A DNA stretch of 64,000 bases, from positions 12,221,136-12,285,135 of the forward strand of contig OY992540.1 in the NCBI GenBank assembly GCA_963921195.1. Direction: 5' to 3'. This DNA is from Pegoplata infirma. Its lineage: Eukaryota; Arthropoda; Insecta; Diptera; Anthomyiidae. The notes beneath the pieces are model-generated. The model had not been told where the DNA came from. It saw only the letters and a list, made by a program, of their open reading frames with translations, and searched no databases. The position numbers and the translations under genes were made by a program. Within the stretch, counting starts at the first letter, position 1; each line of letters opens with the position of its first letter. This document shows, piece after piece, positions 44,126-55,640 of this stretch.

Positions 44126-45084
44126 AATGTCAAATCTTTTAGTTTAATATTACGATGCACATGAGCCATAAAATAGCACTTGAAAAGATCGGTGCTTCAC
44201 TTTCATAAGCTTAAAAAAAACTTCCAAATTTTCCAAAGTTATCTTTCAATTAACATGCTTTAAAAAAGTAAAGTGACCTCTAAATTTCCGGGTCTTTAAC
44301 CTTGTTTCTCTTATTTTTTTTTTAGAAGAATTTCTTTTGTTTTCATTTTACAATTAGTTTTTTACATTTTTTACATACTTTGCAACATTATTTACATGCA
44401 CTTGTACATACAGATAATAACTTACTTACAACGTACTAATATAAATTTTAACCTGTTTTACTACAGGTTTTTCTTTATTTTTGTTTTAAAATGAAAATTT
44501 ACAGGTAAACCTCGGCTTATGATATAAAATTTAAATAAGATTTGGTTACCTAAATTTGGTTGGCATTAAGCGGAAATTTATTAACAAGTTTACTTCAATA
44601 AATGCACTTTAAGAAAAAACTACATTATGTTGATGAAAAGTTACATCAATGTAATGAAATGCTTTATTAATTTGTGTTTGAACTTGAAAATAGGGAAACT
44701 CCAAACAAAGTGGAAAAAATATTCAAATTTTTTTTTTGCTAAAAATATTATTTAATTTTATTGAGAAAGATTACTCCAGGTCGAGGTCACGTTTCTTTAC
44801 GATGATATTGTCAATGTAACACTTTTCAAGAAACTATTTATAAAGTTTGTTTGCTTGTTTTAAATTGATTGGTACGGTCATTTTGCAAGACTTACTCGAC
44901 AATTCCATTGTCAAGAGTATTAAGCAAATTGGAAATCGTTATTGGTAAAACATAAAGTCTTATATTTGTATATAAATAGACATAATGAGAATTTTTGTAC
45001 TAAATACACAACATAATACAGCTCTAAATTTAAAACGAATTGCCCAACCGTACCATCTCCAATGCTATAGCATTCTAATTTTTT
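44126..45084. other. Unannotated spacer with a short dispersed repeat
   Basis: 44740-44905 (GAGAAAGATTACTCCAGGTC, GAGGTCACG) recurs in diverged form at about 63578-63690. TTTTGCAAGACTTA and ATTCCATTGTCAAGA at 44880-44930 recur at about 28950-29005. No gene is supported. Confidence 0.5.
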
Positions 45085-47460
45085 TATACCCTCCACTTTA
45101 GTGATAGAGGGTATATATAAGTATATGGGCCTTCCATGTCAAATCGAACACTTTGAAATTTTTTTTTTTTTAGATTTTCGCAATTTGTTTACAGTTTTTA
45201 GTACCCTTCGAAAACTCCTTCGTGGTAAATTTTCAGATTTTTTTGATGACCCGTTCACAAGATATCGAATTTTTAAAAATTGGTAGTTTGTTCTTTTACT
45301 CAAACTTCTTTTACTCATAACTTCTTCAATAATGGTCCAAATTTCAAATTTTTTTTTTTCAAAATTTTTGTTTTTTTACGTACTTTTTAAAAAAAATTCT
45401 TAAAAAATTTAAAATTCTTTAAATCTCATTTTTGAAAATGTTTTACTCTTCGATTTTTTTGAAATTTTTTTGTGTAAAACTTCTATCGATTCTACAAATT
45501 TTTTGCCTAGAAGGATCGTGGGATAACGATTATTACTATTTTTTTAAATTTTTTGAAAAAAATTTATTGTAATTTTTCAATCTTAAAATCATTTCTACTG
45601 CTCCAATGGTGCGTCTTAGAGGGGTTATTTATAAGACGGACCCCACATTAATTTTTACGTCTTAACATTTCTTTGGAACAAACTAATACCCTATCTCCAA
45701 TTTCTAAGGGGGCTCCCACACAAAACGACATTTTTTTTAAATTTGCTCCAACCGCTCTAACTGCCCTAATAGTGCCCTTAGAGCAACAAAATGTATGACC
45801 GATCCACAATATTTTTTTAGTCCAAACATTTTCTCTGAACACACCTAGTCCCTATCTTTAACTATTAAGGCGGTCCCCATACAATTTATTTTATTTTTTG
45901 TAAATTTGTTTTATTTAATCAGCTTCTACCGGTCTAATGGTTTGTCCAAGAGGGGTCATTAGTGAGACCGACCCCCATTTATTTTTACCCTACAACATTT
46001 GTTTAAAACATACCTACGTCCTATCTCCACTCCCTAAGTAGGCTCCTATACAAATAACAGTTGGATCAAATTTTAAAAAAATGTAATTTTGAATGGAAGC
46101 CTACTTAGGTATGTTTTAATAAAATGTTGTAGGGTAAAAATAAATGGGGGTCGGTCTCACTAATGACCCCTCTCGGACGCACCATTGGACCGGTAGAAGC
46201 TGATTAAATAAAACAAATTTACAAAAAAATAAAAAAAAATTGTATGGGGACCGCCTTGAAAGTTAAAGATAGAGGGTAGGTGTGTTCAGAGAAAATGTTT
46301 GCTCTAAGGGCACTATTGGGGCAGTTAGAGCGGTTGGAGAAAATTTTAAAAAATGTCGTTTTGTGTGGGAGCCCCTTAGAAATTGGAGATAGGGTATTAG
46401 TTTGTTAAAAGAAATGTTAAGACGTAAAAATTATTGGGGGTTGGTCTTATAAATGACCCCTCTAAGACGCACCATTGGAGCAGTAGAAATGATTTTAAAA
46501 TTGGAAAATTACAATAATTTTTTTTCAAAAAATTTTAAAAAATAGTAATAATCGTTATCCCCCGATCCTCCTGGGCAAAAAATTTGTAGAATCGATAGAA
46601 GTTTTAATCAAAAAAATTTCAAAAAATCGAAGAGTTTTATATAAGTTTGTCATTCCGTTTGTAACACCTCGAATTATTGGTCTAGGACCCCATAAAATAT
46701 ATATATTTATGATCCTCGATCGATTTTAAGACGATCTAGCGATGTCCGTCCGTCCGTCCGTCTGTCAGTCTGTCTGTCTGTTGAAAACACGCTAACTTTT
46801 GAAAGACTTTGCGGAGGCTCCTGAAGTTTGCCATATATGTGTGCATTTATCTGGTCAGGTTGGTATTGCAATCCAGCGAAATCGGTCCAGTGGTTCAAAA
46901 GTTATAAGCAAAATAGTGAATTTCGGCAAGGGTTTTTCGCGAATTTACGAGATAAAAGACACGTTTACTTTCGAACGGCAATTTTAAGGGGCATATATAT
47001 TGGCCGTTCCTCTGGTCCAATTCATTTTAAATTTCAGCCAAATCGGTCCAGTGGTTCAAAAGTTATAAACAAATCCCTGAATTTCAGATTGGTTTCTCTT
47101 AAAATTGACGTATTTTTTATTTATTTATTGAAAAACCCGAGTTTTAAAAAAACAAGTTTTAAAAACAACGATAAGCCACAAAATTACTTTACAGAGTATG
47201 TTTGACTCTCAGAAATATTTTTACTGTAAAAAAAAAATTTACACTCGAAAAAACTTTTACACTCAAAAAAAAAATTAGTAAATTATTTTTTTTTTTACAA
47301 AAATGACAAAACAAATTTGTTTTTTACTCAAAATTAAATATTTCTAATCAAAATTGATAACTTTTTTCACATTAAAAACTGTATTATCCTTCAAAAAGGG
47401 CATTATGGAGGGTATTCATAGATTCGGCCAAGTCGAAAGTAACTTTTCTACTTGTTTTTT
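45085..47460 (+). mobile_element. Mini-me family D, copy 1, split by a foldback
   Basis: The 5' hairpin ACCCTCCACTTTAGTGATAG lies at 45091-45110. After the foldback the element resumes at 46646 with TTTGTCATTCCG, GTCY tract (46744-46780), two ~161-bp repeats of AATCGGTCCAGTGGTTCAAA (46880 and 47041), and the end GGAGGGTATTCATAGATTCGG, hairpin TTCGGCCAAGTCGAA, TTTCTACTTG. Noncoding. Confidence 0.85.
45122..46637. mobile_element. Foldback family A, copy 5, right arm truncated
   Basis: The left end is TATATGGGCCTTCCATGTC and the arms meet near 46060. The right arm stops at ATCGAAGAG, about 0.5 kb short of its end. TATATAAG is present on both sides (45114-45121 and 46638-46645), consistent with an 8-bp TSD, and the host mini-me is otherwise continuous. 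So the truncated form may itself have inserted, or a deletion stopped at the border. Confidence 0.8.
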
Positions 47461-47876
47461 GTTGCCGCGTTACTCTAAGATCACCTGTTGTTAAAAAAAC
47501 GTCAACAATAGTTTACTCCGGCTTATAGTAAATTGTTTATAATAACATTGTTATTTTTTTCGTATAAAAATATGTAAACTTTTTTAATTTTGCGTATACA
47601 AAATTTTCTTCCTGTTGTAAAATGAGATCAAAATCAGTTACAACTAACCGTTATCATACATTTTTTTTAACAATAAAAAAAAACTTTGTTATATAAACCC
47701 TGTGAATGTTTTCCATATAAATCTTGTAAGGTGTCATCTGAATTATTATTATAAAGTGTAAAATTGCAAATATTTTTTATTTTTTTTTTAATGCAAGCAA
47801 CACCATTTTCAGTTTGAAAGTTTTTAACGTAAATCAAATTTAAACTACAATTAAAACGTCAAAACTTTATTTAAAT
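47461..47876. other. Unannotated AT-rich spacer
   Basis: Nothing recognised. Confidence 0.5.
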
Positions 47877-48030
47877 ATAGGGTTAGTTGGTAGCGTGCTA
47901 TGCTAGCAACCACGGGGTCGTAAGTTCGATTCTCACCAAAACTCTTGATCGACTTCGCTACAACAAGACAACGGTCATTGTTGAAATTATTATAAATAAT
48001 TTGTAATTAGAAGGAAAAAATAAATAAAAA
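47877..48030 (+). mobile_element. tRNA-derived SINE, copy 2
   Basis: The head TAGGGTTAGTTGGTAGCGTG contains a box A-like block, followed by box B AAGTTCGATTCTCACC at 47922-47937. The body CTTCGCTACAAC and AACGGTCATTGTT matches the SINE at 36584-37794, and the tail is GAAGGAAAAAATAAATAAAA. The extreme 5' end is missing relative to copy 1. Confidence 0.75.
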
Positions 48031-49063
48031 CCACTTAATCATGGAATCAAAATTATTATTAAATAATAATAAAAAATCTTAAATACACTGAAAATAAAAA
48101 TTTAATTTTTTTTTACTTTTTAAATTCATAAAACTATTATTTAAAAAAATCTACTGAAAATGGTGTCAAATAATGTGATATTAAATTATGTGCTAACATA
48201 TATTTTCAAGGGAAAATTAAAACTTAATAATAATCGATTTGTATGTCTTATGTTAGATCAGTAAGTAAACAACGGAAGCATTTGCGTAGTAATTTAAATT
48301 TTAATAAAAAAATTTTTATGGTTGATTGCATCCGTTTGCATAGTTTGTATGCATGCGCATAACTTAGGTAAATAAACACAGTTTCACTTAATTTAACTGG
48401 AATTATTACAATACCTTCATTGAACATTTAACTAATTCTAAGAACATTTTTGAGATCATGTTAAAAATATTATGCATTGTATTTTAAAGTCGTTTAAAAA
48501 TATCTCTGCATACTTTTAGGGGCAAATAATAGCAGTTTCTGTGGCATACTTTTAGGATTGTAAAATCTAGCAATTCGTTTTAAAGTTTAAACTATAAATA
48601 TAATTGAAAGTTTAAAGCATAAATATAAATTTTTATCATACATTAGAATAACAGCTCTGTTTTTTAATGTTTAATGTTATGGGTTTTGTTTTTATAATAA
48701 AGTGTAAAGAAATCCCAAAAACCCCCCTTTTATATGCAAAAAAAAACGTTAATCCAAATAAATAATAATAATTCAGATATTTATACCTTTTGAGATCGTT
48801 GACATATTCATTACTTTTTTTTAATCAGTTATTAGCGCCATAAAGAAAACAATTTATAACTTTAAAAATAAATATTTATATAAAAACAATTTATTGTTAA
48901 ACCTCAATTTATTGACTTTCTGCCTATAATGCACTTGTTTACCAATGTTAGGAATTTTGTTCGATAACCAAAGTAAACATAATCTTTAGTTATTGTTTAT
49001 TTTCATTAATTTAACCCTATCGTGACCAATTTTTTATAATTTTTTTAGAAAAATGCTAGGCTA
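48031..49063. other. Unannotated AT-rich spacer
   Basis: An MITE-like end CACTGAAAATAAAAATTTA after TA at about 48084 has no partner found. No gene is supported. Confidence 0.45.
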
Positions 49064-49599
49064 CACAGAAAAAAAATAAAAAAAATATTTGAGTAAATTT
49101 TTAATACTATTGAGTAAAAAATTACTCAATAATGCACCAGTAAACGATTTAATAGTATTGAGTAAATTTTTAATAAATTTTTTTTAAATGTTTGAAAAAA
49201 CAATTGACATAATTAAAAATTTACTCAAAATTTATTTATTTTTTTTTTTTTTTTTGAAGTTTAAAAAAATTTTAAATTTTTTTACAAAAACAAAAACGAA
49301 AAACTTGTTTTTTCAAACTTTACCAAACATTTTTATGTCTCAAAAACATAGGAACATTTTATAAAGACGATTACTAACTTTCATAACATACACAAAAAAC
49401 TGTAAGCTAAACGAGAATTCAAAAAACTATGAGAGTTAAAAAAAAAAAATATTAAATTTTTATTAAATTATTTACTTAAATTGTTTTTAAAATTTTTAAG
49501 TAATTTTTTAATTGCGTCAATTAAAAAATTACTCAATTTTTGTTTTTAAATTTAAACAAGTGATTACTCAAATTTGTTTCCTCCATATTTTTTTCTGTG
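49064..49599. mobile_element. TA-flanked MITE, family O
   Basis: CACAGAAAAAAAATAAAAAA at the left and the inverse of CACAGAAAAAAATATGGAGG at the right, TA at 49062-49063 and 49600-49601. TTTGAGTAA/TTACTCAAA motifs are repeated through the body. 536 bp, noncoding. Confidence 0.8.
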
Positions 49600-49872
49600 T
49601 ACAATTGATAAACTTTTTATTCATTCTTAAGAAAATCAAGAATATCTTTCGTTTCCATGTTAAAACCTTAATTTTCTGGATTATTCGAAAAAGTAGCAAA
49701 GATGAAAAGTGTACAGTATGGTCAAAATCGGTTAATAAATTATAGTTAGGAATTTCTGAATGACTGTTTTATGGCTGTTTGATAATAACAAAATTTTCTA
49801 TGAACTCGTTTTTTAATCCCATCTTTCCTTAAGCAAATCTATGACTAATTTAAAAATGCGATTGAAAAATAA
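49600..49872. other. Short unassigned spacer
   Basis: No feature is seen. Confidence 0.4.
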
Positions 49873-50697
49873 AACAAGCAGAAAGTTAAATTTGACTTGG
49901 CCGAATACCCTCCACAATGCCCATTTTAAGTGATAAAAATAATAGTTTTGATTAGAAATATTTTATTTTGTGTAAAAAAATTTTTTTTTAGTAATTTTTG
50001 AAAAAAAAAAAATTTATTTACTATTTTTTTTTTTTGAGTGTAAAATTTTTTTTGAGTTTAAATTTTTTTTCGAGTGTATTTTTATTTTTGTTTTGGTATA
50101 AAAATATTTTTGAGTGACAAAAATACGTTGTAAATTATTTTTGTGACTTACCAATGTTTTTAAAACAGGTTTAACGGGTTTTCAACACGTGAATTTAAGG
50201 TGAAGCTAATCTGAAATTCGCGGTTTTGCTAATAACTTTTGAACCACTGGACCGCTTTGGGTGAAATTCAATACGAACTAGTCTGGAGGAACGCAAAATA
50301 TATATGCTAATCTTCAGCATCCTCAGAATTGATTTTCGAAAGTTATAGTGCTTTTTATCTCATAAATTCACGAAAAACCCTTGCCGAAATTCAGTCTTTT
50401 GCTCATAACTTTTGAACCACTGAACCGATTTCGCTGGATTGCAATACCAACCTGACCAGGTAAATGCCTAACATATATGCCAAACTTCAGGAGCATTCGT
50501 AAAGTCTTTCAAAAGTTAGCGTGTTTTCAACAGACAGACAGACAGACGGACGGACGGACATCGCTAGATCGTCTTAAAATCGATCGAGGATCATATATAT
50601 ATACTTATGGGGTCCTAGACCAATATTTCGAGGTGTTACAAACGGAATGACAAACTTATATATACCCTCTGTCACTAGAGTGGAGGGTATAAAAAAG
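49873..50697 (-). mobile_element. Mini-me/Helitron-like element, family D, full-length copy 2
   Basis: On the minus strand: ACCCTCCACTCTAGTGACAG hairpin, core, GTCCGTCCGTCCGTCTGTCT tract, two AACCACTGRACCG modules (50238 and 50405), TCGAGTGT-containing block, and the end ACCCTCCA... GGCCAAGTC hairpin region with TTTCTGCTTG. About 825 bp and noncoding. Best intact family D copy. Confidence 0.85.
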
Positions 50698-51164
50698 CTA
50701 AAAAAAATATATATGCATTTACGTTTTTCAGTTATTTTTTTTTTTCAATTACATTTTTAATTGATTTAATTAACTGTTTATCTAAGAACATTTTTTGATT
50801 TTTGTTTATAACTTTTTCATCAACAATTAACATTAATTAAACCAACAAAATTAATTGATTCAATAATATTTTTAATCATAGCAGTAATTGTTTTATTGCA
50901 ATACTTGGAGGAGTTAAACTAAATTAAATCAATTAAAATTATAATATAAAGTATATGAGCAAAAATATTTTTATTTTCAACCTCTTGATACCTGAGTTCA
51001 GTTGTCATAAATTTCTTTTATAAACAAATTTACATGAATCTATGAATACAGAAAGATCAATAATATAAAAAATTCTTTTCAATTTTTTTTTTCTTTGCCC
51101 AAAAGTTCTTTTGTGTAAAATCTGTAGCCATTTAAAGTCTAAAAATTAAGAAAAACGCAAGGTT
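50698..51164. other. Unannotated AT-rich spacer
   Basis: AATTGATTTAATTAACTG-type motifs suggest family M remnants. No gene is supported. Confidence 0.4.
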
Positions 51165-51366
51165 GGCAATCGAAACGAATAACGGTATCGATGTCGGTAT
51201 TGGTATCGTTTTTTTATTTATTTCGGTATCGGTATCGGTTACGGTATTTGAGTTGAATCGGTTACGGTATTACCGATACCGGAACGTCAATACCGATACG
51301 TACCGGTATTATCGAAAAAATGTTAAAAATAAAAAAAACGTATAAAAACTTTAAAAAAAATTGTAA

Positions 51367-51940
51367 AAACAAGTAGAAAAGTTAAATTCGACTTGGACGA
51401 ATCCATCAATACCCTACACAATGCCCTTCTAAAGTGATAGTTAATTTTCTAACGTGAATCAAATTAACAATTTTGATCAGAAATATTTTATTTTGAGTAA
51501 AAAACTTTTTTTAGTCATTTTTGAAAAAAAAAATTGACAACATTTTTTTTTTTTTGAGTGTAATTTTTTTTTCGAGTGTCAGTTTTTTTTGTTTAGTTTA
51601 AAAATTTTTGTGAGTGACAAGAATACTTTGTGAAATATTTTCCTGACTCATCAATTTTTTTAAAGCTGGTTTAAAGGTTTTTTCAACAAGTGAATTTAAG
51701 GTGAAACCAATCTGAAATTCACGGTTTTCTTAATAACTTTTCAACCACTGGACCGATTTGGTTGAAATTCAATAGGAACCAGGCCAGGGGAACGGCAAAT
51801 ATATATGCCAAGCTTCAGTATCCTCAGGATTGCCTTTCGAAATTTAGCGTGTTTTTTTATCTTGAAAATTCACGAAAACCATTGCCAAAATGCAGTCTTT
51901 TGCTCATAACATTTGAAGCACTGGACCGCTTTTGCTGGAC
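51367..51940 (-). mobile_element. Mini-me family D, copy 3, 5'-truncated
   Basis: It has the terminal module AAGTAGAAAAGTTAAATTCG, the ATTCGACTTGGACGAAT hairpin, and GAACCAGGCCAGGGGAACGG, ending around CCGCTTTTGCTGGA. GTCY tract and 5' hairpin are missing. Confidence 0.75.
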
Positions 51941-52225
51941 ATTTTCCTATGTCTTTAGTACATAAATATAAGGCCGTATTGATGTTTACCTTTCTTTTTT
52001 GTTTGAGCTGAAAAGGGTCCAATGAGTTTCTATTGTTTGTTAAAAAGACTCCGTAAAATTTATTTTCCTCCCACATCGCGGCTAAAGAAAAAACCCTAAC
52101 AAATTACATATTTCATCTTATTTCTAGGCAACCAAGTTTTTTTGTTGGTGTTATCTATTTGTCTAGACCAGATCACATTCAAAAGTATTGCAAACAATTT
52201 ATTTCGCGAATTATGGGACTTTTAT

Positions 52226-52511
52226 TAGGGTTTCTATTCGGGAAAAAATATTTTTTGTCTTAAAATCCCGGGATTTTTTTTTACTCAAAATCGGGATTGT
52301 GAACAATTTTGCATGGAGTGGAAATACGTCAATGCAAATATTAAAACTATAATAAGGTCCAATATTTCTATATAATGTGCAATATAACAATTTTTATATG
52401 GTAAAGTTTAAAATTTGTTTTAATTAAAAAATTCCCGGCAATTCCCGGGAATACGATTTTTTTAAAACGATTTCCCGGGAATTGAAAAAGTCCAGGAATT
52501 TAGAAACCCTA
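52226..52511. mobile_element. Small TIR element with TAGGGTTTCTA ends
   Basis: TAGGGTTTCTATTCGGG at the left and the inverse of TAGGGTTTCTAAATTCC at the right. GACTTTTAT occurs at 52217-52225 and 52512-52520, an 8-9-bp TSD. The body has TCCCGGGA palindromes (CCCGGGATTTT, ATTCCCGGGAAT). 286 bp and hAT-like. Confidence 0.8.
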
Positions 52512-52745
52512 GACTTTTATGGACGATTTCTACGAGTTAAGCCACTTTAAGATTTTTATGAGACTTCGGTGAGGCATTTGGAGAACGATTTTTCATTTAC
52601 AAAAACCAAAAAATTTACAAACTTTCTATTAATTTTTTTTTTTTTGCAAAAAAAACAAGGTTTTTAAGTAAAACCGTTTTAATACCGGTACGTACCGATA
52701 CCGAAGGAAAAGGTTTTTGGATACCGGTATCCAATACCATTCATT

Positions 52746-53599
52746 CTTTTTTATTTTTCGAGCATGTTTGTTTGCTTTAGATGTCAACCAGCACACGATA
52801 GACTCACCATACCTTAAAGTTAAATCTCACGTTAAAAATAAACCTACTCAAAATATAATATTTTAAAGGCTGAATAAAACAATTTTAATTTTTTAATAAA
52901 AATTAATCAGAATTTATAAAGAAAATATTTTTTCGGTAAATCTGATGCATAGCCGAATTGAAAACTCTGACGGCAAATTAAAGAAGAGGATTTCCTCTAA
53001 TTTTCTCATTTTATTATTTTGCCATATCAGAAAAAAGGAGGTTAGTAATGTCCTTTCAAAAATTTGTCCTTAAATATCATTTCAAATTTTTAACAAAAGC
53101 TTTTGATAAATTTTTAAAAGTACGTTATTTACATCATTTTTACTGATATGGCAAAAAAACATGGAAAAATTAGCGAAAATTCTCCTCTTTTATTTGCAAT
53201 CAATAGTGACATTAAAAGACAAGTACAAATATTTAAAAAAATATTTTACAAAATGTCATCCTTTAAAAATTGTAAATTCAGTTTGGCTCCATTTTCTCTA
53301 CACTTTTAGACGATTGATATAATCGGTTCATGTTTAATATTGGCTGTCGGACAGTATAATCAAAAGAATTTCGTAATACTTCCAAAATTAATTATTTTTG
53401 TAATTGATTTAACAAATTTTGTGATAAAAACTCATTACTATTTTTTTTTTAGTGTATATTTTGACATATCTTTTAAATATTACACAAATCACTGTAATAC
53501 ATTATTAATTATCATTAATTTCATTATGGGTTCCTAGTCTTTTCCTTTTCACTTTACATGTTATTACCATTTTCTTAACAACCAACAATAAGATAAGAT
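52746..53599. repeat. Palindromic MITE remnant and spacer
   Basis: AAGAGGATTTCCTCTAATTT plus TTTTGCCATATCAG at 52984-53030 are mirrored at 53140-53190 (CTGATATGGCAAAAA, AATTAGCGAAAATTC, TCCTCTT). TAATATTTTAAAGGCTGAAT at about 52858 recurs near 29050. No gene is supported. Confidence 0.55.
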
Positions 53600-54041
53600 T
53601 ACATTAAATTACTTAATTATACCATTTGTACTTTTTCCGTTTTTATTTTTACCAATTTTTTTTTTCGTTGTTATCAGTTGAGTCTTAAAAAATAATTGCG
53701 TCATTATCAGTAACATTCTTTTTGCAAAAAAGATAAAAAAAAGAAAACAATGAGTCTATTAAATTTCATTTTTTAAAAAATTTTAGTTTAGTACAAATTT
53801 CGCCAAACAACACAATACATAACAAATAAAAATATTAAATTCTTTCTCATAATTTTTATAAAAAAAAAATATTATTCAACAGTGAAAAAATTCATAAAAA
53901 AATTAACAAAATGTCTTAAATAATAAGTGAAACTAAAAAAAAAATAAAGAAATTTATAACAAAGTATTATATAAATAAAAAAATTAATCAACCAAAATAC
54001 CAAAGAATTTTCGATTTAAATTAAAAAAAAATAAACACAAA
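53600..54041 (+). promoter_or_regulatory. Candidate promoter and 5' leader of the 54042 exon
   Basis: This A-rich leader precedes the only credible start codon. A TCAGTT match to the insect initiator consensus lies at 53674-53679, with another TCAGTA near 53707. No convincing TATA box or DPE is seen. The start context CACAAAATG is a good fly context. The transcript start is inference; 5' ends or chromatin data would be needed. Confidence 0.35.
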
Positions 54042-54221
54042 ATGTTTGATATTCCACCAAAATGTCCAGCTTTGTCTAATAAATTGACGGGCATTTTTGG
54101 CTGGCGTCATACTTACAAAGTATCGGCCAAACATGAGGGCATACAACATGCCTATTTACAGAAATCCTATTCATTAACATTACCAACAAAGAGACCACCA
54201 TCACCATATAGTTATATAAAG
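54042..54221 (+). CDS. First coding exon of an unrecognised host gene
   Basis: Sixty codons start at an ATG in context CACAAA-ATG and end in AAG|GTAAAT, a strong phase-0 splice donor at 54222. The peptide begins MFDIPPKCPALSNKLTGIFG, contains WRHTYKVSAKHEGIQHAYLQ, and ends in a Pro/Tyr-rich tail, RPPSPYSYIK. Composition is balanced and contrasts with the Phe/Lys/Asn bias of chance frames here. Local GC is higher and no repeat copy exists elsewhere in the window. There is no signal peptide or membrane segment, so the N-terminus looks cytosolic. I do not recognise the family. The acceptor exon lies beyond 64000 or was not recognised. Reading on past the donor adds only a hydrophobic intron-derived tail, which supports splicing. 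Confidence 0.7.
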
Positions 54222-55120
54222 GTAAATATTTATATAATTTTTTCTTTTTTTCTTTTTTCAAATGAAATAAAATTCTAAATAAAGAAATTTTTTAAATGCT
54301 AATATTATTTTAATTATTTTTTTTTTTTTAATAATAAATGACAATTGTTGTTAGAATATAAAGCAATGACCATATATCCGGTTAATATTTTTTTTTATAT
54401 GGATAAAAATTAATTTTTTATAAAATTTTTTAAACAAAAACTTTAACTTTTTTAAAACAAAATTGTAGCCTACTTTTTGGATAAATATCGCGTTTAGATT
54501 ATTAAGGACGCTGTTCCAAAAAAAGTAATTCACATAAAACATGTGAAAATGAAAATTTCCGAATTTCTTGGTGTTCTAGATTTCACATAAGAATTTCTTT
54601 TTCGTTTTGTTTCACATAAATAAAATTTGGTGAAAGTAAAACGAATGCACTTTTTTCCTTATAATTTTTTAAATTTTAATTATCCGATTTCCACTTTAAA
54701 ATTGAAAACGTGATCAACTAAACTTGATTTGATGTGATTCGGAAATTTTCATGTGAATTGAAAAGTTGTGAAAGACAGAACAGAGGCCTAAAATAAAAAA
54801 TTTTAAACAAAAAAAAGGGTTCTGCACGAAAAAATAATGGTTGTCAAAAACCAAATATCGGCCCAACACCAAATTTATAATATACGTTTGAAACTAGAGA
54901 ATAAATGTCGTAAAACTGCATTTACAGTTTTTCATTTCGTGATCCTGTTTCCTTTTAAAAGGCCTTCAAAGTTTTAGAGGATTAAATTTTATAAAATATT
55001 TTTTTTTTTAATATTTTAGTAAAATTTCTTCAAAAACCTTCAAATAACTGAAATTTGAATTAATATAAATGAAACGGAATCATTATTTTTTTTTTCATTT
55101 AACCAATGAGAAAATTCATA
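54222..55120. other. Start of the presumed first coding intron
   Basis: It begins GTAAATATT. It holds family R copy 1 (54505-54790); the rest is AT-rich without transposon ends. No acceptor followed by a convincing exon is seen up to 64000. Confidence 0.5.
54505..54790 (+). mobile_element. Family R element, copy 1
   Basis: It runs from AGGACGCTGTTCCAAAAAAA to GACAGAACAGAGGCCT and matches the inverted copy 63052-63341 along its length (GGTGTTCTAGATTTCACA, GGTGAAAGTAAAACGAATGC, AAACTTGATTTGATGTGATT). Ends form an imperfect TIR GGCC(A/G)CTGTTC. About 286 bp, noncoding. Confidence 0.75.
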
Positions 55121-55535
55121 CACTAAGAAAAAAAAATGTTAAAATCAAACAGAAACAACTTTAAATTAAATATAAAACAGTGACGAAATAGAACAAAGTT
55201 TGTTTTTATTTAATTTAAATATGTTTCTATTTGTTTTTAACATGCCACGATTTGTAGACAACATTTTAAAATTAAGATGTAACAATATTGTTTTAAAATT
55301 GGCCATGCTAAATTTAAATATGCAACAAATTTTAATTTAAAGTCGACCAATATTAATTTTAATATGGGAAACTGCTTTTCTTTTGCAGCTTTTTACTTAC
55401 CTATAAACCATGAAATTTAAAATAAAACAATACATATTTTTGTTAAAGGTTTTTTTTTTTATTTTCAAATTATTTTTACAATATTTTTTAATAACACACC
55501 AAAAAAAATTAACACTACTCTAATTGATCATCTAA

Positions 55536-55640
55536 GGGTAGACTTACATTCAAGGCTTTGGCTTTAAATATTGCTTGTTGGCTTTGGTTTTCGCTATACA
55601 TAAAAAAATCAAAGCCAAAGCCTTGGATGTAGTTCTTCCC
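55536..55640. repeat. 105-bp hairpin MITE
   Basis: GGGTAGACTTACATTCAAGG with CTTTGGCTTT pairs with AAAGCCAAAGCCTTGG and ATGTAGTTCTTCCC. Inside, GGCTTTGGTTTT is an alternative partner for the same right arm. It lies in the presumed intron, on the same strand as the exon. Confidence 0.65.

Larger units (their letters stand above)
51165..52745. repeat. ACCGATACC-rich inverted pair enclosing a mini-me
   Basis: 51180-51320 repeats CGGTATCGGTATCGG and ends ATACGTACCGGTATTATCG. 52675-52745 carries the inverse (AATACCGGTACGTACCGATA) and GGATACCGGTATCC. The pair encloses the family D copy 51367-51940 and the small TIR element 52226-52511. It is probably a TIR element with GATACC subterminal repeats. 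Confidence 0.55.
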
